Shown here: piece by piece, positions 6,231 through 12,920 of the stretch
Layout of the letters: each line of letters begins with the position of its first letter
How positions within the stretch are numbered: position 1 is the stretch's first letter
Assembly: GCA_003661365.1 (NCBI GenBank)
Contig: QMVZ01000023.1
Location: 1 to 15,316, forward strand
DNA: 15,316 nt
Reading direction: 5' to 3'
Origin: Thermoproteota archaeon
Lineage (GTDB): Archaea > Korarchaeota > Korarchaeia > Korarchaeales > Korarchaeaceae
Program-made: the position numbers and the translations under genes
The notes under the pieces: model-generated
Database searches by the model: none
Seen by the model: only the letters and a program-made list of their open reading frames with translations
Told to the model about the DNA's origin: nothing

Positions 6231-6509
6231 TTAATGTCCTAGCGCGGTTAAAACCCCCGTTATTATGAAAATAGTCGCAACTAAGTACCTTAGATATTTT
6301 TCCGGCAATAATAGGGCTAAACTCCTCCCAAAAACGACAGAAAGCACTGAAGCGAGAGCTAAACCAATTACAGTTGCTAAGTACACGAGTCCGGGCTTAG
6401 GTATCTTTGCAGAAAAGCTTACTGCGCTTAGTTGAGTTTTATCCGCCATTTCCATTAGAAAAATGGTGACCATTACCATTAAGAATTCTTTAAGCGAGGC
6501 TCTAAGCAT
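6231..6509 (-). CDS. Half-size UPF0016 (GDT1/TMEM165-like) cation transporter
   Basis: A 92-residue protein with three hydrophobic segments, half the length of the usual two-repeat UPF0016 transporters, so it would work as a dimer. The family signature E-x-G-D-K-(S/T) appears as Glu20-Met-Ala-Asp23-Lys24-Thr25 (EMADKTQLSAVSF), with Ala in place of the usual Gly. Characterised relatives move Mn2+ or Ca2+ in exchange for protons across membranes. The start is ATG 6509, preceded by GGGGGT at a normal distance. It lies 34 bases after the UPF0104 gene and is probably the last gene of the thymidylate kinase operon. Confidence 0.8.
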   Translation of the reverse strand: MLRASLKEFLMVMVTIFLMEMADKTQLSAVSFSAKIPKPGLVYLATVIGLALASVLSVVFGRSLALLLPEKYLRYLVATIFIITGVLTALGH

Positions 6510-6543
6510 TTATTTACCCCCATTACGTTCTTTAGAGCTCTTT

Positions 6544-7572
6544 TTAAAAGCCTTCAGACAATTCACGACAGCTATTTCCCTCTCCTTTAACTTGGTGAAT
6601 TCTCCTTAATGCCATCATGTAAGCAACGAAGCCAAAAACAAGCTGATTAGCGAATATTATTACATCAGCCATTATCAAGGTAATAGCAAAGGCCAACTCG
6701 CTTGGTATTCCGAATGTCTTAAGTATCTCAACAGAGATCCATTCTCTAAAACCCACATTTCCGGGTATACCAAAACTAAGCCTTAGCATGATTATGTTCA
6801 AAGAGTAAATCAGTGCTCCCAACATGAATGGGATGTCCCTTCCTAATGCATGAAATAGTATGAATATGGGCATGATGTCAAAAAACCAACTACCGAAGGA
6901 TAAAATAAGGGCAGTTGCCATTAGTCTTTTGTCGCTCTTTAGCAGCTTGAATCCATCTATATACTGCTCAGCCATGCGCTTCTCCTTTGTAAGGTCTCTT
7001 TTGGCAAGCCTACCAATGATGCTTATGATGTTTATCAGTACTTTTTCATTTGTGCTCACGTAGAACGCAAAGATGATTAAGAAAGCTGTTACCACAGTTA
7101 TGGCAACGGCTTTGAGGCCAGCGCTACTTAACTCGAGTCCTGAGATAAAGAGATAGAACATTCCTAAAAAAACGCTTAAGATGAATGGAAAAAGCATAGT
7201 TATCCTGTGTAAAGCAACTGATAAGGCTGCCTTCGGGACGTCTATCCCCCTCTTATTGGCTACGTAGATTCTAAAGGTATCCATGGATAGAAGACCAGCA
7301 GGTATAATGTAGTGAATGAAAACTCCAGCCCATATTGAGAGATATACATCGAGAAAGCTTATCCCACCTTCCAAAAACAGATACCAAGCAAGTGAATATA
7401 GTATATAACCAATGTGAACTAGAAACAACGAGATAGCTACTGGAATTATACCTATTTCGATCAAAGAGGCCTTTACCAAAGTTAGATCCATTTTAGACGC
7501 TAAGATGAAGAAGACCAACAGACCTATAATGCCAAAAATGGCCGTTATGAGCTTTGGTTTGATCTCTCTCAC
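6544..7572 (-). CDS. UPF0104 / lysylphosphatidylglycerol synthase TM-domain family membrane protein
   Basis: A 342-residue integral membrane protein with about eight hydrophobic segments. The family hallmark GIPGNVGFREW, close to the usual PGGxGxxE motif, lies near residue 275. An early conserved part reads GVFIHYIIPAGLLSMDTFRIY. Related proteins include the flippase-like domain of bacterial MprF and archaeal proteins of unknown role, so lipid or lipid-linked sugar handling is only a guess. Start GTG 7572 has GGAGGGAG seven bases ahead; this ribosome site overlaps the stop codon of the kinase gene, so translation is probably coupled. The gap to the kinase is 12 bases. Confidence 0.75.
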   Translation of the reverse strand: MREIKPKLITAIFGIIGLLVFFILASKMDLTLVKASLIEIGIIPVAISLFLVHIGYILYSLAWYLFLEGGISFLDVYLSIWAGVFIHYIIPAGLLSMDTFRIYVANKRGIDVPKAALSVALHRITMLFPFILSVFLGMFYLFISGLELSSAGLKAVAITVVTAFLIIFAFYVSTNEKVLINIISIIGRLAKRDLTKEKRMAEQYIDGFKLLKSDKRLMATALILSFGSWFFDIMPIFILFHALGRDIPFMLGALIYSLNIIMLRLSFGIPGNVGFREWISVEILKTFGIPSELAFAITLIMADVIIFANQLVFGFVAYMMALRRIHQVKGEGNSCRELSEGF

Positions 7573-7584
7573 AAATTCTCCCTC

Positions 7585-8493
7585 CTATGTTCCATAGAAA
7601 GCAGATGCCATAACTAAGACCTCACTCCAGGTTGGAATTCCCGTAGTTGTACCTGGTCTACTTATTTTAAGCGCTGAAGCAGCATTTGCCAGCTTTAAAG
7701 AATCTTTAACCCCATAATTTCTAGCTCTAGCCACTAAGTAAGTTGCATCAAACACATCTCCAGCACCCGTAGTATCAACAACGAGTGGAGATAGAGCAGG
7801 AACTTCATAAAACGTTCCTTCAACAAGGGCGATTGAACCTCTCTCCCCAAGCTTGACGATAACCTCTGTAGGGCCGAGATCTGATATAAATCTCATGGCT
7901 TCTTTAATTTCCTCTTTCCCCGCTAAGATCTTGGCCTCTTCTTTGTTTAACAATATCCTTCTAACAGATCCGAACATTGGATCGAGCTTTTTTAATCCAA
8001 GTCTAACAACTTTCGTTCCAGGATCCCAAGACAGATCTCTCCTCCTCTTTGCAACAGCAAGAGCATTTTCTATCTCAAGAGATGCTATATGAACGAAATC
8101 AGCCTCCGATATCACTTTACTCCACTTTTCTATAGTCTTTGAGTCCATCTTGGCATTGGCTCCCGAAATAGAGACCATTCTCCTTTGTTTCCCGATTTCA
8201 TTTAACACAACAACCATTCCAGTGCTTGCTCCTTTAGCTATCTCAATGTTGCTTACATCAACACCAAGTTCCTCAAGCTTATCGATAAAGAACTTTCCTA
8301 ACAAATCATCTCCAACTACTGCAAGAAGCCCAGCTTCTTCTCCCAACTTTGTCACACAAATCGCGAAGTTCGATGCTGCTCCTCCAGTTCCAACCATGCT
8401 GGTTAGTACCTTAACATCTCCATCTGGAGGAGGTAGCTTTGGTACAAATAGGGTAATGTCGATGTTAGCATGACCGATAGATATGAATTTCAA
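7585..8493 (-). CDS. PfkB-family sugar/nucleoside kinase (candidate ribose-1-phosphate or nucleoside kinase)
   Basis: I place the start at TTG 8493, giving 302 residues. It has GGAGGT (8503-8508) nine bases upstream and begins LKFISIGHANIDITLF, as PfkB proteins do. A longer reading from 8592 would overlap the previous gene by 83 bases. The substrate-binding motif VGTGGAASNFA lies near residues 34-44, and the C-terminal signature DTTGAGDVFDA carries catalytic Asp246 with its anion hole. The family uses ATP or ADP to phosphorylate sugars or nucleosides. Its place 16 bases after uridine phosphorylase makes ribose-1-phosphate (product ribose-1,5-bisphosphate, pentose bisphosphate pathway of Thermococcus) an attractive substrate. 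Archaeal nucleoside kinase or ribokinase are the alternatives. Confidence 0.8.
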   Translation of the reverse strand: MKFISIGHANIDITLFVPKLPPPDGDVKVLTSMVGTGGAASNFAICVTKLGEEAGLLAVVGDDLLGKFFIDKLEELGVDVSNIEIAKGASTGMVVVLNEIGKQRRMVSISGANAKMDSKTIEKWSKVISEADFVHIASLEIENALAVAKRRRDLSWDPGTKVVRLGLKKLDPMFGSVRRILLNKEEAKILAGKEEIKEAMRFISDLGPTEVIVKLGERGSIALVEGTFYEVPALSPLVVDTTGAGDVFDATYLVARARNYGVKDSLKLANAASALKISRPGTTTGIPTWSEVLVMASAFYGT

Positions 8494-8502
8494 GGGGCTA
8501 TA

Positions 8503-8508
8503 ACCTCC
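8503..8508 (-). promoter_or_regulatory. Ribosome binding site deciding the PfkB kinase start
   Basis: GGAGGT on the minus strand, nine bases before TTG 8493 and wholly inside the 16-base gap after the uridine phosphorylase stop. It rules in favour of the short kinase start over the one at 8592. Confidence 0.7.
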
Positions 8509-8509
8509 C

Positions 8510-9337
8510 TCAAAGGATTGAAGGATAGAAATATCTTTTATGCTTCCGTTCTTTAGCTTCATCCCATTCCGCAAGGATATGAACAGCTTCATTTGCTACT
8601 TTGATGGCTTCCTTCTCTCCTTTGACACCGAACTCATTTCTGACTCTGTCTGCATAAACTGCGCACACCGCGCCCGCCCTCTTACCGAAAAGATTAGCTA
8701 GCGTGAAAATAGTACTTGTTTCCATCTCAAAATTGATGACTCGAGCCTTTTGGAGGTCTATAATCAGATCATCCATCCAACTTTGCCAATAACCTCCGTA
8801 CCCTCTTCTTCCCTGACCAACATAGAAGCTATCCGTCGAAGCCGTTATCCCTACATGGTACCTATAGCCAAACGATTCTGCTGCCTCTATCAGGGCCATA
8901 ATTACTTCATAATTGGCAAGAGCGGGATATTCCGGGATAACATACTGTTTGCTTGTGCCATCTAATCTTACGGATCCTGTAGAGATTATCAAATCCCCTA
9001 CTCTGGCCTCTGGTATGATAGACCCTGTGCTGCCAACCCTAATGAAAGTATCAGCGCCCAATCTACAGAGTTCTTCTACAGCTATTCCTGCTGCGGGTCC
9101 ACCTATCCCCGTAGAACAAACCATAAGGTCCACTCCTTTGTACTTTCCGACGTATATTACGTATTCTCTGTGCCCAGCAATGAATTTCCTTTCATCCCAC
9201 TCCATAGATATTTTTTCAGCTCTTTCGGGATCTCCTGGAAGCAAAACATACTTTTTTGTGTCCTTAGGACTTGCTCTGATGTGATATTGAACTCCCTCTT
9301 CTAACTCCGGTTCCTCGGCGCTTTTGAATTTCTTCAA
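8510..9337 (-). CDS. udp: Uridine phosphorylase
   Basis: A 275-residue nucleoside phosphorylase of the PNP/UDP family that splits uridine with phosphate into uracil and ribose-1-phosphate. Phosphate-site motifs are GDPER (35-39), STGIGGPAAGIAVEEL (from 75) and Arg100 in RVGSTGS. The uracil-recognition pair Gln175/Arg177 in GQGR matches the Gln/Arg pair that marks uridine over purine phosphorylases. The ribose-binding FEMET has Glu204, Met205 and Glu206. The start is TTG 9337, which has GGAGGT six bases upstream and overlaps the thymidylate kinase stop as TTGA. The upstream candidate at 9376 would give an overlap with no homologous residues. The next gene is a PfkB kinase after 16 bases, suggesting immediate use of the ribose-1-phosphate. 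Confidence 0.9.
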   Translation of the reverse strand: MKKFKSAEEPELEEGVQYHIRASPKDTKKYVLLPGDPERAEKISMEWDERKFIAGHREYVIYVGKYKGVDLMVCSTGIGGPAAGIAVEELCRLGADTFIRVGSTGSIIPEARVGDLIISTGSVRLDGTSKQYVIPEYPALANYEVIMALIEAAESFGYRYHVGITASTDSFYVGQGRRGYGGYWQSWMDDLIIDLQKARVINFEMETSTIFTLANLFGKRAGAVCAVYADRVRNEFGVKGEKEAIKVANEAVHILAEWDEAKERKHKRYFYPSIL

Positions 9338-9951
9338 GTGGATACCTCCTCTAATCTTGGCTCCACAACTTTCCAAATAAGATTAGCTACCTGATCGACC
9401 GGCCCCCTTCCATCAACTACTTTAACCCATGAAAGCTTCTTGGCCAGTTCTAGGTAATTTCGCCTTATTAGCTCCGCCTCTCCCTCCCTCTCGAATATCT
9501 CCCTTCGATTCCCTCTTTTCTCTATCCTCTCTCTAGCAGTAGATTCATCCACATCTATTAGAATACATAAATCGGGGTCCGGTGAACAAGAATTCACTTC
9601 TTTAACCCAAGAAACAGGTAAGAATACCCCTTGATAAGCCAAGGAAGATAGGATATACCTATCTGATATCACTACTTGCCCCTTCAAAAGGGCTGGAAGG
9701 ATCTCAGAGGAGAAGTGGTAAGCTCTGTCGGCAGCAAATAGGAGTGCAAGTACGCAAGGCTCGTGTTTGATTTCTCCGCTTAGTATTCTTCGGATAACTT
9801 GTCCAATAGGGCCAGAAGTAGGCTCCTTTGTTACCAAGACCTCTTTACCTAGAGAACGAATTCTATCAGCCAAGATCGTTGTCTGGGTCGTAAGACCAGC
9901 CCCATCTATCCCCTCGATGGTTATGAATAGACCTTGCCACTCTTTCTTCAT
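9334..9951 (-). CDS. tmk: Thymidylate kinase with a Leu in place of the P-loop lysine
   Basis: A 205-residue dTMP kinase (dTMP + ATP to dTDP), the normal length for the family. Motifs: EGIDGAGLTTQ (13-23) as P-loop; KEPTSGPIG, which corresponds to the REPGGT(P)iG substrate loop; ISDRYILSSLAYQG, the DRY motif; and RIEKRGNRREIFER as lid. The P-loop lysine of GxxGxGKT is Leu20 here. A P-loop without lysine is unusual; I believe such variants occur among archaeal thymidylate kinases but cannot confirm it here. I chose ATG 9951 because homologues start about there; ATG 9957 and 9978 are in frame too, and none has a ribosome site, so the mRNA may be leaderless. First gene of the five-gene minus-strand unit. 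Confidence 0.85.
   Translation of the reverse strand: MKKEWQGLFITIEGIDGAGLTTQTTILADRIRSLGKEVLVTKEPTSGPIGQVIRRILSGEIKHEPCVLALLFAADRAYHFSSEILPALLKGQVVISDRYILSSLAYQGVFLPVSWVKEVNSCSPDPDLCILIDVDESTARERIEKRGNRREIFEREGEAELIRRNYLELAKKLSWVKVVDGRGPVDQVANLIWKVVEPRLEEVST
9344..9349 (-). promoter_or_regulatory. Ribosome binding site deciding the uridine phosphorylase start
   Basis: GGAGGT on the minus strand, six bases before TTG 9337 and inside the end of the thymidylate kinase gene. With the TTGA stop/start overlap it indicates coupled translation. Confidence 0.7.
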
Positions 9952-10022
9952 ACTCATATCAAAGCAAAGTGGCAACATAATAGTTTTGAATCTTAGGGAG
10001 GTGAATTGGACGGTGCTTAGAT
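9952..10022. promoter_or_regulatory. Divergent promoter between thymidylate kinase and PRPP synthase
   Basis: This short gap must hold the promoters of both nucleotide operons. On the minus strand an AT-rich AACTATTATG around 9977-9986 lies about 26-30 bases before ATG 9957/9951, fitting a leaderless transcript. On the plus strand GGAGGTGA at 9997-10004 is a full-strength Shine-Dalgarno element, but it lies 18 bases before the GTG start of PRPP synthase. A weak GGTG at 10012-10015 has the normal distance. Confidence 0.4.
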
Positions 10023-10931
10023 GTGATAATAGTTGGTCCAGCAGATGACTTTAACAGAGACCTAGCTTCAAAAATAGGGGCTTCTTTAGTAGATATGCAA
10101 AGGAGGGTTTTTCCAGACGGAGAACTATGCCCTAGGATTAAGATAAAGGAAGAGGATCAACTCAAGGGAGAAGAGGTCATTCTCTCCTTAAGAATGCCTT
10201 CAAAAAGCTGTAATCCTAATTCATACCTGATAGAGGTTCTTTTAACAATAAGGAATCTAAGAGAACATATGGGAGCATCTAACATTCAGGTCATAATGCC
10301 TTACTTTCCCTATGCCAGGCAGGACAATATTTTCCGACCTGGAGAGCCTTTGAGTGCAAAATACGTCGCGAACTTGCTTGAAGAAGCTGGAGCTGAGAGA
10401 GTATATGCTGTAACAGTTCACTTACACAGAGTAGGTTCATTTCCAGGATTATTCCAGAAGGCTCAAGGAGTCAACGTTTCAGGCTTTCCATCTCTTGCTC
10501 AGGTTCTAAAACGAATGGATCTAGTCAACCCATACATCATTGCTCCCGATGAGGAAGCCTTGGTATGGGCTAAGGAAGTAGCCGAATATTTAGGAACCGA
10601 TGATTATACCGCCTTCATTAAGGAGAGGGATGTAGAGACCGGAGAAATCAAAACCACGATAAAGGAGATAGATGTAAAGGGTAGAGACGCGGTTGTCATA
10701 GATGACATCGTTTCAACAGGAGGAACCATGGCGAATGCCGTAAGAGCTGTAAAGGAAATGGGAGCTAGAAAGGTTTATTCGGCCTTTGTTCATCCAGTTC
10801 TCGTTGGAAATGCCTTGGATAGGATAATAGGTGCTGGGGCAAACGAGATCATAGCAGCAGATACGCTTATATGGGAAGGCTCTAAGGCAAGCGTCGTTGA
10901 TCAGTTGGCGGAGGAGATCAAAGGAAAATGA
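10023..10931 (+). CDS. prs: Ribose-phosphate pyrophosphokinase (PRPP synthase)
   Basis: A 302-residue PRPP synthase that converts ribose-5-phosphate and ATP to PRPP for purine, pyrimidine, histidine and tryptophan synthesis and base salvage. It shows FPDGELCPRI near residues 30-39, the ATP-binding PYFPYARQDNIFRPGEPLS near 95-113, the flexible-loop IKERD with Lys200, and the PRPP-binding loop VVIDDIVSTGGTM with Asp227, Asp228 and Thr235. The length and the loop sequence fit archaeal enzymes. The start GTG 10023 is the only in-frame standard start before MIIVGPADDF; upstream is a stop at 10002. The gene overlaps the next one by four bases (ATGA). Confidence 0.92.
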   Translation: MIIVGPADDFNRDLASKIGASLVDMQRRVFPDGELCPRIKIKEEDQLKGEEVILSLRMPSKSCNPNSYLIEVLLTIRNLREHMGASNIQVIMPYFPYARQDNIFRPGEPLSAKYVANLLEEAGAERVYAVTVHLHRVGSFPGLFQKAQGVNVSGFPSLAQVLKRMDLVNPYIIAPDEEALVWAKEVAEYLGTDDYTAFIKERDVETGEIKTTIKEIDVKGRDAVVIDDIVSTGGTMANAVRAVKEMGARKVYSAFVHPVLVGNALDRIIGAGANEIIAADTLIWEGSKASVVDQLAEEIKGK

Positions 10932-11377
10932 AGAAGGTGCCTCTAGGAATATCAGCTATAAACTCCATCCTCCTTGCTATTTCGGCTGTTTTGCTTGCAA
11001 CAGGTTTGGCTGGAGTCCTAAATCTACCAGACTCACCCTTAAATCCAATCCTAAGCATCTTAGGTGTAAACTTCGAGATTCCCAAGCCAGGGGCAGTTGG
11101 AGGAGCAGTTTCCATTCTGTTCTCGATTGTCATATTCGTTGTAGTTCTGGGATTAGGAAGAGGTAAAATGTGGGCGTTCTATATAGCAATATCTTTCTTT
11201 GCAATATCCTTAGTCTTTGAGGTTCCTCGTGCGTTTGATGGCTCTGTTTTTTCGATGTTAGTTGTGCTGACATCCCTTTCATGTTTGGCGTACTTGGTAA
11301 TATCCCCCAAAGTTAAGGATTTTCTGAGGGAAGAGAAGCCTAGCGAGGAAGAGTTCAGCTTAGAAATGAAGTTCTAA
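10928..11377 (+). CDS. Unknown four-helix membrane protein coupled to PRPP synthase
   Basis: A 149-residue protein with four hydrophobic stretches (about 8-30, 59-77, 83-100 and 106-124) and an acidic, charged tail (REEKPSEEEFSLEMKF), probably cytoplasmic. A loop of about 25 residues rich in Pro and Asn separates the first two helices. I do not recognise the family. ATG 10928 overlaps the PRPP synthase stop as ATGA, so the two are almost surely translated from one mRNA. Its 3' end overlaps the convergent nuclease-like gene by 23 bases. Confidence 0.75.
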   Translation: MKKVPLGISAINSILLAISAVLLATGLAGVLNLPDSPLNPILSILGVNFEIPKPGAVGGAVSILFSIVIFVVVLGLGRGKMWAFYIAISFFAISLVFEVPRAFDGSVFSMLVVLTSLSCLAYLVISPKVKDFLREEKPSEEEFSLEMKF

Positions 11378-12011
11378 ATTCAACCCTCCAAGGAAGCTCT
11401 ATTCTTGAGATGTTAGCGTCCATAGGATCAAATTCTGTTAGATATGAGTTAAATGAGTGAAGTGGCACTATTGGTATCCCTCGATAAATCCCAGCTCCTC
11501 CTGGAACCCAACAAATCACCATAGGAACCAGACTCGTCTTGCCTTGGGCCAACACAAACTTATTTAGCCTAGGAATGGCTCGAGATAGAGCTTCTGTTCT
11601 TTCCATCTGTAACAAAGCAGCTTCAAAAAGAGACGACCTTCTGACACGTGACCATCTCTTACAATCAATTGAGAGTATCAACCCATTAGACTTGGCTAAA
11701 ATGTCAATCTCATACCTCTTTCCTTCAAAGGAGAACCTGAGATGCTTTGTTGTAACGTACCCATGGCAGTTAAGGATTTCTTCACATAAGGACTCAAAAC
11801 CCTTCCAATCCAGAAGCTTAGCAGTTCTTTCAACTGAAACCCCTATTCTGACTAGAGCAATGGCAGCTCTTACGCGAAAAAATTGATTATCTCTTATAGC
11901 ACCTACTTCTCTTAAGTAATCTACCAGCTCCGGGTGAATTGAACTTAAATCCCCAGATACAAGCTTTTCGAACTGATCAACAGCTATTAGCTTCAGCCCT
12001 TTCTCCCTCAA
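11355..12011 (-). CDS. PD-(D/E)XK nuclease-like protein
   Basis: A 218-residue protein with a probable helical N-terminal part and a restriction-endonuclease-like core. WKGFESLCEEILNCHGY (Glu73), YEIDILA (Asp103) and SIDCKRW (Asp116-Cys-Lys118) follow the E...D...(D/E)xK order of Mrr- and archaeal Holliday-resolvase-like nucleases. A later conserved-looking part is VPMVICWVPG. No helicase, methylase or specificity partner is nearby, so restriction is not indicated; DNA repair or recombination are possible roles. TTG 12011 is nine bases after the permease stop, with GAGGGTG 12 bases ahead, so the start is not firm. It appears to be the last gene of the nucleoside importer operon. Confidence 0.7.
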   Translation of the reverse strand: MREKGLKLIAVDQFEKLVSGDLSSIHPELVDYLREVGAIRDNQFFRVRAAIALVRIGVSVERTAKLLDWKGFESLCEEILNCHGYVTTKHLRFSFEGKRYEIDILAKSNGLILSIDCKRWSRVRRSSLFEAALLQMERTEALSRAIPRLNKFVLAQGKTSLVPMVICWVPGGAGIYRGIPIVPLHSFNSYLTEFDPMDANISRIELPWRVEFRTSFLS

Positions 12012-12020
12012 TAGCCTTAA

Positions 12021-12920
12021 TCACACCCTCTTATATGGTCTTCCAACAGCTGCTGGAGGTCTTGCTTTAGCAAGGAAGCCCATTGATATCAGAAGAGTTG
12101 CAACATATGGAACGGAGTAAAGCACCTGATCAGCTATTATACCACTCGGAATTGAAAGGGAGAAGGCATAGCAGAACCCAAAGATGAGTCCACCTCCTAA
12201 CGCTACTATAGGATTCCATCTAGAGAAAACAACCAAAGCCAGGGCTATGAATCCCCTTCCAGCACTAACGTTTTTCGTGTATCCTCCAAGCCAGTCTAAT
12301 GCTAGGAATATTCCAGCCAGCGCCGTAAACACAGATCCTATTATGGTTGCGATAACCCTTACTTTGTATACGTCGATTCCAGCTGCTTCTGCCGCCACAG
12401 GGTTCTCTCCAGCAGCCTTGAGTCTAAGTCCCCACCTGGTTTTCTCTAGGAGAAACCATGAAAGCAGAGCTAGGCCTATTGTAAGAATCACAAATGGACT
12501 GAAACCACCCATGCTCGGAACCCTCGCCTCCCTAGGAAGCTGAGGGCTTGTCGCAAAGCTTCCCCATGTTAAGTAAAGTACAACCTCCCCTATACCTAAA
12601 GCGAACATGTTCAAACCAACGCCATCTATTATCTGATCTCCAGCTAAGTAAACAGCTATCAAGGCGTGTAAAAGCCCTATTAACAAACCGACAAAAAGAC
12701 CAGCACCTATAGCAAACCATAGGTTTACTGTCTTGTGACCGACATATGTTGAGAAAAGGGCCCCCAGGAGGATTATTCCCTCAAGTCCTATGTTGACTAC
12801 TCCAGATCTTTCAGAAATTATCTCTCCCAGAGCTCCCAGCACTATGGGAACCATCAACCTGAGCATTCCAGCATAAAACGTTGGATACAATAGAAAAGAT
12901 AGGATCTTAAGCCATGGCAA
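12021..12920 (-). CDS. Nucleoside ABC transporter permease, second subunit (YufQ/NupQ type)
   Basis: A 299-residue inner-membrane permease of the branched-chain amino acid/ribose/BMP family, with eight or more hydrophobic segments. The N-terminal part contains LGEIISERSGVVNIGLEGII, characteristic of the BMP-type nucleoside permeases. The cytoplasmic coupling loop GENPVAAEAAGIDV contacts the ATPase. Start TTG 12920 has GGAGGTGG seven bases upstream and overlaps the previous gene by 14 bases. It forms a heterodimer with the product of the upstream permease gene. Confidence 0.9.
   Translation of the reverse strand: MPWLKILSFLLYPTFYAGMLRLMVPIVLGALGEIISERSGVVNIGLEGIILLGALFSTYVGHKTVNLWFAIGAGLFVGLLIGLLHALIAVYLAGDQIIDGVGLNMFALGIGEVVLYLTWGSFATSPQLPREARVPSMGGFSPFVILTIGLALLSWFLLEKTRWGLRLKAAGENPVAAEAAGIDVYKVRVIATIIGSVFTALAGIFLALDWLGGYTKNVSAGRGFIALALVVFSRWNPIVALGGGLIFGFCYAFSLSIPSGIIADQVLYSVPYVATLLISMGFLAKARPPAAVGRPYKRV

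Noticed and set aside
8494..8592. Longer start of the PfkB kinase at 8592
   Set aside because: It would add 33 residues overlapping the uridine phosphorylase end by 83 bases; TTG 8493 has a perfect ribosome site and matches where the family fold begins.
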